A stretch of DNA of 64,000 nt from Flammeovirga kamogawensis (GCF_018736065.1 NZ_CP076128.1:2480001-2544000); one strand, 5' to 3'; shown: positions 49,096-58,506, counted from the first letter of the stretch. Translations and numbers: made by a program. Notes: a model not told the origin generated them from the sequence alone.

Positions 49096-49700
49096 TTCAG
49101 TAATAATTTGATGAATAGATTGTTAATTAAGAGTTTATTAAAGTTTTGCTTTGACTTTTAAAACATTTTTTTTGTATGATTAATAGATCAAAAGTAATAG
49201 CCAATAAGTGTCAAAAACAACTTTATTAAACAACATTACTTAAAAAAATTATCACTTAAACAAAATAAACAAACAATTGTAAATCAGTTATTTAAAAACA
49301 AAATAGTGAGATAAAAATTTATTATTTTGCATTTAAAAATAACCTCTTTAACACTAACAAAAGTTAATAAAAACAACATAAAAACGTTGTATATCCTTTG
49401 TATATCTCATTACAATTTCAAACATCTACTAACGTTTTATAACATTCTATATACTCTAAAAAAAAGGAATGGTTTACGAAAATAACTTTACTATTTCACT
49501 CTATAAAGAGGTCAAAAAAAATATAACTGAATGTCATTTATTACTGTAAAAAAGCAAGCTATTATAAACCTCTTTTTAGTTAGTCCCTTCTTTAAAACAC
49601 GTTAATTATATATTCAGGAAAGTAACTATCCTTTTAATATTGTATTTTTATAAAAATTAAAGAGTACCAATAAATGTAAGGGCTCTTATTTCTTACGATT
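49096..49700. other. 605-bp divergent spacer upstream of SusC
   Basis: Very AT-rich, no gene. It contains the candidate SusC promoter (49189-49220) and a wide inverted pair AAAGAGGT / ACCTCTTT (49505-49512, 49568-49575) with a 55-base interval. No sigma/anti-sigma gene lies here, consistent with AraC-type control. Confidence 0.5.
49189..49220 (-). promoter_or_regulatory. candidate promoter of susC-susD operon
   Basis: On the minus strand TACTTTTG (49189-49196) fits the -7 element TAnnTTTG. A TTG at 49218-49220 lies 21 bp upstream as possible -33. It would give a leader of about 85-90 bases. Confidence 0.4.
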
Positions 49701-49931
49701 ATGACAAATAAATTATTTAATAACCAACTCTTAAGGGGCTGGACTGTTACTAGATTTTTATGGTTAGTCTTGGGCTTGGCCATTTTAATTCCTTCCGTTA
49801 TGGATAAAGAAATTGTTGGAATTATTCTAGGAGGATACTTTACGGCAATGGGCGTTTTTAAAATAGGTTGTCAATCTAGTACGTCGTGTTGTGGAGGGAA
49901 TTGTAACACTACACAAAAGGAAGAAAAATAA
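49701..49931 (+). CDS. small two-helix membrane protein with Cys-rich tail
   Basis: 76 residues. Two hydrophobic segments (~18-34, 38-56) form a hairpin. The C-terminus has the cluster IGCQSSTSCCGGNC with four Cys within ten residues, then a charged tail. The membrane part resembles DUF2892/YgaP-type hairpins. The Cys cluster could bind a metal or be redox active. It is monocistronic with a terminator directly after. The function is unknown. Confidence 0.6.
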   Translation: MTNKLFNNQLLRGWTVTRFLWLVLGLAILIPSVMDKEIVGIILGGYFTAMGVFKIGCQSSTSCCGGNCNTTQKEEK

Positions 49932-49932
49932 A

Positions 49933-49967
49933 AAAGGTTGATTAAAGCTTTTAATGCTCTAATCAAC
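49933..49967. terminator. bidirectional terminator
   Basis: Perfect 10-bp stem AGGTTGATTA / TAATCAACCT (49933-49942, 49958-49967) between convergent small genes. The T tract is strongest on the minus strand. Confidence 0.8.
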
Positions 49968-50014
49968 CTCTCTATATATATATTTTCTACATTAAGTAGT
50001 AAATAAATTAATGA

Positions 50015-50206
50015 CTAGTTACCAGGGTTACTATAACCAGGATCTACGTCGCTATCTTCACTGTCGCCAGGGTTACCATAATCTGGATCTATATTAGGAT
50101 CTGCAGGGTTCTCATAACCTGGGTCTATTGGTTCTACTTCATCGTTACTCTCATTACATGAAAATAAAAACATTCCTAATAGCATTGGTATAATAAACTT
50201 TTTCAT
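50015..50206 (-). CDS. very small repeat lipoprotein (63 aa)
   Basis: 63 residues with a lipoprotein signal ending MFLFSC (Cys17). The acidic mature part carries three copies of a nine-residue unit DP-x-Y-x-NP-x-D: DPGYENPAD, DPDYGNPGD and DPGYSNPG. It is unstructured-looking. The signal peptide plus in-register repeats argue that it is translated. The function is unknown. It may serve as a surface spacer or adhesion peptide. Confidence 0.6.
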   Translation of the reverse strand: MKKFIIPMLLGMFLFSCNESNDEVEPIDPGYENPADPNIDPDYGNPGDSEDSDVDPGYSNPGN

Positions 50207-50385
50207 AATTGTAGTATTTTAATATTAGTATTTTTCAATTTAGCATCAGATAATCAACAAGTTAATTTCTGATTACAATCTATATAACGCTATTAAAACA
50301 GCTACCGATTTCCGAAAAAAGGTCAGATTATTCCCAAAAAGGACCAAATTGTTAGATATTAACCTTTTTGTATTAAAAAACGACT

Positions 50386-51819
50386 TTAATTCTCTTTCCT
50401 ATCTTCCCAATTATCTGTTCTAAAAGGAAAAACTGGTAATCCAGCCACTCCATATAGGTTAGCATTTGAGAAATTTTTAAATGCATATCTAATTGCTACA
50501 GGTTTTGCTACATTATCAGACGATACAACCACGGCTACTTTCTTATTATCTATTCTAGCAGTTGCAGGGTAAAACACTTGGTCTTCTCCTGCTACTTCAA
50601 AGCCTGTTATTTCTTTACTAAAAGAAGTAATTCCATTAGGGGCATCTTTAAAAGATACTCTTACCTTATTATTATCAATTGAAAACCCTTTAAAAGACGG
50701 ACCTACCGCATCAATGCCTTCAAAGCCATACTCATTTGTTAAAGCCAATAGTGCTAATCTATCTCCTACTTCTTTTTTTCTTGGAGGATGTATATAACGT
50801 ATGTCACCCAAATCTACCGTAGATACAATTCCTGTATTTTTAACTTGAGTAGTTATTTTAAACTGATTTTCCCTTAGTCTTGCCGCTTCGTCTCCTCCTT
50901 TTTTATAAATAAACGGTGCTATTTCTACTTGATAAAATGGGAAATCACCTTGGTTCCATTCTGCTCTCCAACTATTGATTAATGCAGTTAACACCTCGGT
51001 ATATTGTGCAGCCTCCATTCTATTCGATTCCCCTTGGTACCATATTACTCCTTTAATAGAATAACCGACTAAAGGGTAAATCATATGATTATAAAATACA
51101 GATGGAGTTAGGCCCGTATCTTTTTTAGGAATTAAGGCATTGTCTAATGGTACTTTCTTTTTACTTACTGTAGTTAGTGTTTTTTCACTCATCCAACATT
51201 CAGCCTGCGTTGCTCCTCTAGAAGAATTAATTAAACCCACAGGTACATTAATATATTCTGCAATATTTTTTCCAAAGAAATAAGCTACAGCACTAAAATT
51301 TCTAGCTGATAAAGATGTTGCTACTTTCCACTCCCCTTCTAAACTATCTTGTGTTTTTATACCATAAGATGGCTTTACTGTAAATAACCGAATATGATTT
51401 GGCTTACTTGCTTCTAATATTGCTTGAGCACTTCCTTGAACAGGCTGATTCTTATTACCTTTTAACGGCATTTGCATATTTGATTGACCAGACGCTAACC
51501 ATACTTCTCCTATTAGTACATCTGATAAGTGTATTTCTGAAGATCCGATAACAGTAACTGTGTAAGGTGTAAAACTACCTTTTGGTGTAGGCAACTCTAC
51601 TTGCCACTTTCCTTCTTTAGATGTTTTGGTAATAATGTCTTCACCCCAGCTTCCCGAAACTGTAACTTTAGTTTTTGGTTTATCAACTCCCCAAATCTTA
51701 ACATTAGCTTGTTGTTGTAAAACCATATGATTTGTAAACATACTTCCCACTTTAGTTTGCCCAAAAGAGATAGTTGCTATTAATAATACTAATCCGGTTG
51801 ATAATAATTTTGCTTTCAT
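50386..51819 (-). CDS. sialate O-acetylesterase family SGNH esterase
   Basis: A 477-residue exported enzyme (signal peptide ending SFGQT). The SASA-type hydrolase domain is recognised by GEVWLASGQSNMQMPLKG with nucleophile Ser113, the NSSRGATQAECWMS block, GVIWYQGESN and the HPPRKKEVGDRLA segment with the catalytic His. A beta insertion at residues ~30-100 is typical of the family. It removes acetyl groups from sugars (sialic acids or other acetylated glycans) in the periplasm. It probably assists the SusC/SusD locus in handling O-acetylated substrate. Confidence 0.93.
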   Translation of the reverse strand: MKAKLLSTGLVLLIATISFGQTKVGSMFTNHMVLQQQANVKIWGVDKPKTKVTVSGSWGEDIITKTSKEGKWQVELPTPKGSFTPYTVTVIGSSEIHLSDVLIGEVWLASGQSNMQMPLKGNKNQPVQGSAQAILEASKPNHIRLFTVKPSYGIKTQDSLEGEWKVATSLSARNFSAVAYFFGKNIAEYINVPVGLINSSRGATQAECWMSEKTLTTVSKKKVPLDNALIPKKDTGLTPSVFYNHMIYPLVGYSIKGVIWYQGESNRMEAAQYTEVLTALINSWRAEWNQGDFPFYQVEIAPFIYKKGGDEAARLRENQFKITTQVKNTGIVSTVDLGDIRYIHPPRKKEVGDRLALLALTNEYGFEGIDAVGPSFKGFSIDNNKVRVSFKDAPNGITSFSKEITGFEVAGEDQVFYPATARIDNKKVAVVVSSDNVAKPVAIRYAFKNFSNANLYGVAGLPVFPFRTDNWEDRKEN

Positions 51820-52056
51820 TTCAATCTCAATAATTATAAAAAATACGTTCTTTATATAAAGGGATTACTAAAATAGTTACCATGTATTTGATAAAACTAT
51901 AATGTTCAAAATAGGTCATGAAAAGACTGATTTATATCAATAAAAGACACAATAACAACATTCTAAGATTTTTTAGTGATATATTTAGAAAATAGACTAC
52001 AGAAAAAGTGAAAGACAAACATCACTTAAATATTTATTTTTTAAAATTTACTTAGT

Positions 52057-52419
52057 ATGAAAAAGTACTTCATTATTTTATTTGCAGTATTGACTACGCT
52101 TACTGCTTTCGGACAACAAAAGAAAAATAGCAAACAAAAAAAATCAGCATTTTTTGCGACAGAATTTGCTCAAGAATTTAACTTATCGAAAGAAGTAGAA
52201 ACAAAAGTCTACGAGATTAAATTATCTCATATGGATGAGGCCCAAGTTGTTTTTAAGGCTAAAAAAAATAACGAAATCACACCAGAAGAAGCAAAAGCTC
52301 AAATCAAAGTCATCAACAAAAAGTATAGTAAAATGATTATGACTGAATCTAAAGTCAATCAAAAAGAATACTATGCATTTGTAAAAGAACTTCAACCAAA
52401 AATGAAAGATGTAAAATAA
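52057..52419 (+). CDS. small exported Spy/CpxP-like helical protein
   Basis: 120 residues with signal peptide (1-19, TAFGQQ). The mature ~100 residues are all-alpha and Lys/Glu-rich: EFAQEFNLSKEVETKVYEI, then an EITPEEAKAQIKVINKKYSK helix. This resembles Spy/LTXXQ-type periplasmic chaperone-like proteins in size and helix layout. The exact LTxxQ motif is absent, so the assignment is tentative. It has its own terminator. Confidence 0.55.
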   Translation: MKKYFIILFAVLTTLTAFGQQKKNSKQKKSAFFATEFAQEFNLSKEVETKVYEIKLSHMDEAQVVFKAKKNNEITPEEAKAQIKVINKKYSKMIMTESKVNQKEYYAFVKELQPKMKDVK

Positions 52420-52444
52420 CTTCATTTTTTATTCGATACACAAG

Positions 52445-52476
52445 AGAGTGGTTAATTCGTTAGCTACTCTTTTTTA
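52445..52476 (+). terminator. terminator with TTCG loop
   Basis: 11-bp stem with two G-U pairs (52445-52455, 52460-52470) closed by TTCG and followed by five T, 25 bp after the stop of the small exported protein gene. Confidence 0.8.
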
Positions 52477-52533
52477 TTGCTAACTATTTAAATGTCATAA
52501 CACTATTCTCTATATAAATCTTTTTGGGTTGAT

Positions 52534-52541
52534 TAACTTTG
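52534..52541 (+). promoter_or_regulatory. candidate -7 element of aminotransferase gene
   Basis: TAACTTTG fits TAnnTTTG, 67 bp before the ATG. No clear -33 partner at the usual distance. Confidence 0.3.
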
Positions 52542-52608
52542 CCTATAAATAAAAATCAAAAAGTAAGGTTGTACGCTTACAGCTTACCTAAAATATAGAT
52601 GATATCTT

Positions 52609-53811
52609 ATGGACATCAGTAAAAAATCAAACAGAGATATATTTTTTGAACATCAGGCACAAACATCTCCTTACCCATTAGGTATTGAGATAGATTATGC
52701 AAAAGGTGTATATATGTACGATACTAACGGCAAAGCATATATGGATCTAATTTCGGGTATTGCTGTAAATAATTTGGGACATGGACACCCTAATATTATT
52801 AAAGCCATTAAAGATCAAGTAGATAAATATTTATTTGTGATGGTTTATGGTGAGATGGTACAGAAACCTCAAATTGACTTAACAAAAAGTCTTTTATCTG
52901 TACTACCTAGTACATTAAACAGTACATATTTTGTGAACTCTGGTACAGAAGCTAACGAGGCTGCTTTAAAACTTGCTAAAAGGTATACAGGAAGAACAGA
53001 ACTAATTAGTTTTAAAAGATCTTACCATGGCAATACACATGGCTCTTTAAGTGTATCTGGAAATGAAGTAAAGAAAAATGCTTTTCGCCCTTTATTACCT
53101 GATGTTCGTTTTATTGAATTTAATGTTGAAGCAGATTTACAACAAATTACGGAGCGTACTGCTGGTGTAATTGTTGAGCCCATACAAGGAGATGCAGGTG
53201 TAAGAATACCATCAGTAAATTATATGAAGGCACTCCGTAAGCGCTGTGATGAAGTAGGTGCACAGTTAATCTTTGATGAAATTCAGACAGGTTTCGGGCG
53301 TACAGGTAAATTCTTTGCATTCGAACATTTTGGTGTAGTTCCTGATATCCTAACTATTGCAAAAGGCATGGCTGGTGGTATGGCAATGGGCTGTTTTATT
53401 TCTTCTGCTGATAAAATGAAGGTTTTATCTCATGATCCTATTTTAGGGCATATTACTACATTTGGAGGTCATCCAGTTTGTTGTGCTGCATCTAATGCTG
53501 TGATCAATACATTAATTAATGATAAAATTATTGAAGATGTAGAACGTAAAGGGCAACGTATAGAAGATCAATTAAAAGGGCACCCTGCCATTAAAGAAAT
53601 TAGACGGAAAGGGTTAATGTTTGCCATAGATATGGAAAATTTTGAACTAGTAAATAACGTAGTGACTACTTGTATTGAGAAGGGTGTTATTACATATTGG
53701 TTTCTTTCTACACCATATGCATTTAGAATCGCTCCTCCTTTAACCATTTCAGATGATGAAATTGATAAAGCTTGTAAAATTATTTTAGAAGCTATTGATA
53801 GTCATATCTAG
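52609..53811 (+). CDS. class III PLP-dependent aminotransferase (ArgD-like)
   Basis: A 400-residue cytoplasmic enzyme. The class III features are complete: YFVNSGTEANEAALKLAKR (phosphate cup), SFKRSYHGNTHGSL, GVIVEPIQGDAG, LIFDEIQTGFGRTG with the pyridine-N-binding Asp, and the Schiff-base Lys252 in LTIAKGMAGG. The family includes acetylornithine, 4-aminobutyrate and related transaminases. Which substrate is used cannot be decided, and no arginine genes are nearby. It is a single gene with a terminator on each side. Confidence 0.92.
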   Translation: MDISKKSNRDIFFEHQAQTSPYPLGIEIDYAKGVYMYDTNGKAYMDLISGIAVNNLGHGHPNIIKAIKDQVDKYLFVMVYGEMVQKPQIDLTKSLLSVLPSTLNSTYFVNSGTEANEAALKLAKRYTGRTELISFKRSYHGNTHGSLSVSGNEVKKNAFRPLLPDVRFIEFNVEADLQQITERTAGVIVEPIQGDAGVRIPSVNYMKALRKRCDEVGAQLIFDEIQTGFGRTGKFFAFEHFGVVPDILTIAKGMAGGMAMGCFISSADKMKVLSHDPILGHITTFGGHPVCCAASNAVINTLINDKIIEDVERKGQRIEDQLKGHPAIKEIRRKGLMFAIDMENFELVNNVVTTCIEKGVITYWFLSTPYAFRIAPPLTISDDEIDKACKIILEAIDSHI

Positions 53812-53817
53812 AAGAAA

Positions 53818-53851
53818 AAAACAGGAAGTTGACTCATCTACTTCCTGTTTT
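53818..53851. terminator. bidirectional terminator
   Basis: Perfect 12-bp stem AAAACAGGAAGT / ACTTCCTGTTTT (53818-53829, 53840-53851) between the aminotransferase gene and the convergent GH71-like gene. Confidence 0.85.
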
Positions 53852-53908
53852 AACACCTCTAGTTCAAACAATATATTACTTCTGTAATACTCACACAACA
53901 ACTAATTT

Positions 53909-55795
53909 CTAATTGGCTTCTAGTATATTATATTCCTCTAATACAGCACCCTGCATTGGAGCGTTAACATCTACAATACCTCTATTTTTTTCTGCTTCAT
54001 CTTCCATATCAACCCAAACTTGGTAATCGAATTCAGATAAAATAGTACTTATTACTTCTCTATATTCACTTTTCGTTTTACTCTTTAAATCTGCCACTTT
54101 GCTTGGTCGGTCTCCATATTTTTGAATATTCTTGATATTTGTAGTAAACTTCGTACTAGCAGCTAAACGCCATTTTGTTTGTTGCTTTTCATCTAATAAA
54201 AACCTTTTTCTCATATTGGCCATTTCCTGATCTAAAATAATATTCTGAAAAGCTCTACTCAATTTTTCATCTTGTGTAGAATAGCTATTTGTTAACCAAT
54301 CTGTTCTTCTAGGACTTTCAACAATCTCTTTATTTGCATTAAGTTTTAGAATAACTGCCTTATTACGTTTTACAAGTACTTTTACTTCTCCTACTTCTAA
54401 AGGTGCATAATGCACATTTAGTCCTGCTTTTCCTTCTCCTAAAAAATGACCATTACAATAAATATCAGCAGGAGCTTTTAGTATAGAAATAACCTCAATA
54501 CTATCGCTTTCTATTAATGGCTTAAACTCTAGAGTTGGTCTTATTTCTACTCCTCCATACCCCATTTGATTAATACTGTACTGCTTATAAGATACTATGG
54601 CTATTTCATTCTTAATAGGATCTTCATTATACCATAAATCTTTATAATATTTTAATAAAATACCATAACTAAAACCATGATGTACTTCTGGCGAAATATG
54701 TGAACCTATTGAATATTTATTCCAAGAAGATAGGAGTATTAATGATGCGTCTCTTTCAACAGCTTTATTTAATAAATCTCTATATGTAGCCGTTAATTTA
54801 AAGCTTTGACTAACTGTATATGTATCTTTAAAGTTTATTTCTTTTGCTTTCTTAGAGTTAGGTCTTATAGTTTTATTAGATATTTTAGAGTACAATTGAG
54901 AACCCAAATGATCTGTTATTACTTCTTGAAGAAAGGGTCTATTTCTCTCTTTACATACTTGTCTAACAGGCTCAATATTTCTTGATTGTTGATGAGAGGT
55001 AGTAGATACCGCCGGAAAATAATCCAATATCATATTTGTCAAAATTTCATTTTCAGGAAAAGGTGTAGAATACACAAACGCAATCTTCTCTCTAACATTT
55101 AAGCGAATATCTTCAAATTCTTGAGCAATATTTTTAATAATACTCGGGTCGTTTAAATAAGAATTAATGTCTTTGGCATTCCATCCTACTTCTGAAATAC
55201 ATTCAGGTCTTAATGTAAAAATCACGACTCTTCCATCAGGCGATTTTAACCAGTAATTTGAATGATCTGTCTTTTCAAACATCTCTAATAAACGATCTGT
55301 AGCTACCTTTTTTAAACGAGAAGCAGGAAAGTTTTTCTGCTTATAAAACATTAAATTTAAAGTAAACTTAAAGTCTATATTTCTTTGTTCTGCTACTTTA
55401 AAATAGGTCTCTATTATCTTTACAAACTTATCTATATAATGCTTATTTCCATTTATAAAAATAGTAAATTTAAAGCCATCAATACCCATAGATTTAGCTG
55501 TTAACATCTCAAATGCTACAGATTCTTCTAAAGACATTGGGTTAAACATTTCCGACACCATTGGGGTATAGGTTTTATATTTCCCTCTCAGTTTATCTAA
55601 ACCTTTACCTTGTAAATCTTCGTATTTCATTTCAGATAGCAGACCTAAATCTTTACTAAAATTATATACAGGTTGGCATTCAGCCATAACAAGTTTCTTA
55701 CTAAAAAGAGGTAAATTAAGTTCGCTATTATTAGGTTGAGCAACTATTGTAAATGAGAAAAAAAGAAATAAAAATAAGTGTAGTAGTTTTTTCAT
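53909..55795 (-). CDS. GH71/GH99-like exported protein, catalytic acids missing
   Basis: A 628-residue protein with signal peptide (1-19). The first ~390 residues read as a TIM barrel of the GH71/GH99 type: opening strand KLVMAECQPVYNF, SMGIDGFKFTIF (Asp106), IDFKFTLNL, LKSPDGRVVIFTLRP and IAFVYSTPFP. The barrel ends in LLSSWNKYSIGSHISPEVHHG. In GH71 and GH99 enzymes the last motif (WN-D/E-x-x-E-G) carries the two key acids. Here these positions are Lys360 and Ile363. The C-terminal 150 residues are helical and end in EEYNILEAN, shared with its paralogue. Substrate and activity are unknown. Confidence 0.55.
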   Translation of the reverse strand: MKKLLHLFLFLFFSFTIVAQPNNSELNLPLFSKKLVMAECQPVYNFSKDLGLLSEMKYEDLQGKGLDKLRGKYKTYTPMVSEMFNPMSLEESVAFEMLTAKSMGIDGFKFTIFINGNKHYIDKFVKIIETYFKVAEQRNIDFKFTLNLMFYKQKNFPASRLKKVATDRLLEMFEKTDHSNYWLKSPDGRVVIFTLRPECISEVGWNAKDINSYLNDPSIIKNIAQEFEDIRLNVREKIAFVYSTPFPENEILTNMILDYFPAVSTTSHQQSRNIEPVRQVCKERNRPFLQEVITDHLGSQLYSKISNKTIRPNSKKAKEINFKDTYTVSQSFKLTATYRDLLNKAVERDASLILLSSWNKYSIGSHISPEVHHGFSYGILLKYYKDLWYNEDPIKNEIAIVSYKQYSINQMGYGGVEIRPTLEFKPLIESDSIEVISILKAPADIYCNGHFLGEGKAGLNVHYAPLEVGEVKVLVKRNKAVILKLNANKEIVESPRRTDWLTNSYSTQDEKLSRAFQNIILDQEMANMRKRFLLDEKQQTKWRLAASTKFTTNIKNIQKYGDRPSKVADLKSKTKSEYREVISTILSEFDYQVWVDMEDEAEKNRGIVDVNAPMQGAVLEEYNILEAN

Positions 55796-55956
55796 TATTC
55801 TGTAATTGTGTTATTTAAAAGAAATAGTCATTTATAAAAAACAATGATGCAATCTAGAACTCCTCATTATTTACTATGGATAATATTTTTTCAAAAAAGA
55901 ACACAAAACAATTTTATGATACTTTTTTATTAGCATAATGAAATTATTAAAGCACA

Positions 55957-55992
55957 AAAATAGGAAGCTGAAAATATCAACTTCCTATCTTT
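55957..55992 (-). terminator. terminator between the two GH71-like genes
   Basis: ATAGGAAG (about 55960-55967) pairs with CTTCCTAT (55981-55988), about 65 bp after the upstream gene's stop. T-rich sequence follows on the minus strand. Confidence 0.65.
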
Positions 55993-56052
55993 AAAAATTG
56001 AGACTACACTATTAATTGAATAGTCTCTCTAACCTAATTCACACAACAAATA

Positions 56053-57954
56053 CTAGTTTGCTTCCAATACATTATACTCTTCTATAACAGTACCAAGTAA
56101 AGGAGCATTAAGGTCTGTAATACCAACATTTTTCTCCGCTTCATCTTCCATATCAATCCAAATTTGGTAATCAAATTCACTTAATATTTTCTCAACGGAT
56201 GCTCTATATTCCTTTTTCGCTTTTTCTGATAATTGCTTATACTTTTCAGGCTGATCACCGTATTTCTGAATATTTTGAATATTCGTTTTAAACTTTTCAT
56301 GAGCGGCTAATCGCCATAAAGATTGTTGACTAGCATCAATCAAAAATCTTCTTTTCATATTCTCCATCTCTTTATCTAAAATCAAGTTTTGCATTACACT
56401 TAGCATTACGTGATCTTGAGTAGAATAACTATTTGTTTGCCAATCTGTTCTTAATGGTGTTTTTACAATTGGCTTTTCAGTATCAATTTTTAAAATAGTA
56501 GAACCACCTCTTTTTACAGTCACTTTTACTGTTCCCATTTTTAAAGGGGCATAGTTTACATTAATACCTGCTTTTCCTGATGCTAAGAAATTTCCATTAC
56601 AATAAATATCTGCTTCTGAATTTAAAATAGTAATTACTTCTATACTATCAAGTTCTTCATAAGAAGAGTAGTTCATACCTTTTCTTAATTCAATTTGCCC
56701 AGCTTCCATAGAAGCTACAGGGTATTGTTTGTAAGAAACCATCGCTGTTTCTTCTACTGAAGCACTTGTTCCTTTTTGCCATATTTTCTTATAGTACTTT
56801 AATAAAATCCCATAACTAAAACCATGGTGTACTTCTGGAGAAACTTGAGAGCCCTCATCGTAACAGTTCCAAGAGGATAAACTTATAAAGTCTGCTTCTC
56901 TATTAATACTTTCTTCTAATAAATTTCTATATGATGTTGTTAGCTTAATGCCTGGTACTAATAAGAACGTATTTTTGTAGGATATCTTTTTTGATAATGG
57001 AGAGTTCTCATTAATTTTTTTGCCAGTTTCTTTTACCATAAGTTGTGACCCTACTAGGTCAGCAAAAACCTCTTGAATATATTCTCTTCCCCTTGATTTA
57101 CATACTTTTTGTAAAGACGAAATATTTGGTTGGTATACCTGTCCGTAAATATTGGCAGAAACTGCCGGGAAATTATCCAATATTTGATTAGTTATTGCTG
57201 GACTTCCAGGGTGTGATGTTTCATAAACAAAAGCTATTCTTTCACCTACTTTTGCTGCTACATCTTTATATGCATCTCCAATCCTTTTCATTTTTGAAGG
57301 ATCATTGACAAATTGTTTAGGGTCTTTAATTCCCCAAAAATCTTTTATAATAAAATTCGGCTTTTGTGTAAAAAGAATTATTCTTCCATCAGGCGATTTT
57401 AACCAATTATCTGATAAATCTGTCGAGCTAAATAATTCCGAAATACGGTAAACTAATAATCTTTGTATTTCATTATCTCTAAATGATTTATTTTTTGCAT
57501 TAATTAGAGCTAATGAAAATTTAAAATCAATATTTTCTTTTTTTGCTACCTTAAAATAGGCATTAATAACGTGTACAAATTTGTCTATATAATAACGATT
57601 ACCTGCAACGTAGAATATAAATTTAAATCCATCTATACCCATTTTTTTTGCTGCTCGCATTTCATATTCTACAGACTCTTCTAAAGACATTGGATTTGCC
57701 ATTTCAGATACCATTGGCGTATAAGTTCTATACCTGCCATTTAAACTATCAAGGTCATCTCCTTGTAGTTTATCGTATTTCATAGCACTTAAAAGCCCTA
57801 AATCTTTACTAAAATTATAGAGAGGCTGATTTCTTGCCATTACCATTTTTTTATTAAAAAGAGGTAAGCTTAAATCATCTGTTTGTGCATAAATAGTAGT
57901 ACTAATACATAAGTGTAAAAACACTAGAGTAAATAATCGTAAAAAATGTTTCAT
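56053..57954 (-). CDS. GH71/GH99-like exported protein, paralogue with one catalytic acid kept
   Basis: A 633-residue paralogue of the next gene downstream, collinear over its full length, with signal peptide (1-23, TIYAQ). Barrel landmarks: KKMVMARNQPLYNF, KMGIDGFKFIFY (Asp108), IDFKFSLAL, LKSPDGRIILFTQKP and SLSSWNCYDEGSQVSPEVHHG. In the last motif the first expected acid is Cys364, but the second is kept as Glu367. It ends EEYNVLEAN. It lies upstream of its sister with a 257-bp spacer including a terminator, so the genes are separate units. Assignment rests on motif pattern, not alignment. Confidence 0.55.
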   Translation of the reverse strand: MKHFLRLFTLVFLHLCISTTIYAQTDDLSLPLFNKKMVMARNQPLYNFSKDLGLLSAMKYDKLQGDDLDSLNGRYRTYTPMVSEMANPMSLEESVEYEMRAAKKMGIDGFKFIFYVAGNRYYIDKFVHVINAYFKVAKKENIDFKFSLALINAKNKSFRDNEIQRLLVYRISELFSSTDLSDNWLKSPDGRIILFTQKPNFIIKDFWGIKDPKQFVNDPSKMKRIGDAYKDVAAKVGERIAFVYETSHPGSPAITNQILDNFPAVSANIYGQVYQPNISSLQKVCKSRGREYIQEVFADLVGSQLMVKETGKKINENSPLSKKISYKNTFLLVPGIKLTTSYRNLLEESINREADFISLSSWNCYDEGSQVSPEVHHGFSYGILLKYYKKIWQKGTSASVEETAMVSYKQYPVASMEAGQIELRKGMNYSSYEELDSIEVITILNSEADIYCNGNFLASGKAGINVNYAPLKMGTVKVTVKRGGSTILKIDTEKPIVKTPLRTDWQTNSYSTQDHVMLSVMQNLILDKEMENMKRRFLIDASQQSLWRLAAHEKFKTNIQNIQKYGDQPEKYKQLSEKAKKEYRASVEKILSEFDYQIWIDMEDEAEKNVGITDLNAPLLGTVIEEYNVLEAN

Positions 57955-58117
57955 TTTATTTGTTGTGCTAATAATTAGAATTATGGTTTACTTTAATAGT
58001 AGTTCACATCATCTCCGGAAGAATTCATTTCAATATAGAACAACATTACAAGAACAATATACTTATTACATATATTCAACAAATTAGTATTTAAACAGGT
58101 CAAAAAAGTGCTTATAT

Positions 58118-58163
58118 AAAAAAATAACCTTTAAGAATTTAAATTCTTAAAGGTTATTTTTTT
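58118..58163 (-). terminator. 46-bp perfect palindrome, terminator
   Basis: Two 23-bp arms without spacer, centred at 58140/58141 (AAAAAAATAACCTTTAAGA and its complement). It ends in T runs on both strands and lies 16 bp after the small protein gene. Confidence 0.8.
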
Positions 58164-58178
58164 CTTTTAGAGAGTAGC

Positions 58179-58319
58179 CTAATTTTTTTCAATTTCCCAT
58201 TGTATCATTTGCTCTTTCAACCATTTCGATGCCTTGTCCCATTTCTTTTTCTTAAGGTCATTATTGATAATTTTAGCTAGAGCTTGCTCTTTTGTTTGGA
58301 TGTTTTGTGTTGCAGTCAT
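58179..58319 (-). CDS. hypothetical small protein (46 aa)
   Basis: The ATG at 58319 gives 46 residues starting MTATQNIQTKEQ. An upstream ATG at 58376 adds a hydrophobic stretch that looks like translated leader. The product is basic and amphipathic with a long helix (ALAKIINNDLKKKKWDKA) and a Trp-rich end. No family is recognised. A strong terminator follows directly, which supports a real short transcript. Confidence 0.45.
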   Translation of the reverse strand: MTATQNIQTKEQALAKIINNDLKKKKWDKASKWLKEQMIQWEIEKN

Positions 58320-58506
58320 AATCAAAAAAATTAAATAAGTATTTATATTACTCTTGCAATTTAATACTCCTAACACAGAGGTAAGCCTAAAAATTGATCA
58401 AAAAATAGCAAAAATTAATTGAGTGCTAAAAAAATGACAATTTGATACTATTTCTGAACTCAGGTGAACAAATATTCAACTTTTAAAATATTTCTCTCAC
58501 CCTATA

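Noticed and set aside
49505-49575. AAAGAGGT/ACCTCTTT inverted pair as terminator or attenuator
   Set aside because: The 55-base loop is too long for a convincing hairpin and no transcript is known to end there.
58118-58163. 46-bp perfect palindrome as a replication or integration site
   Set aside because: The T runs at both ends and the position 16 bp after a stop codon are better explained by a terminator.
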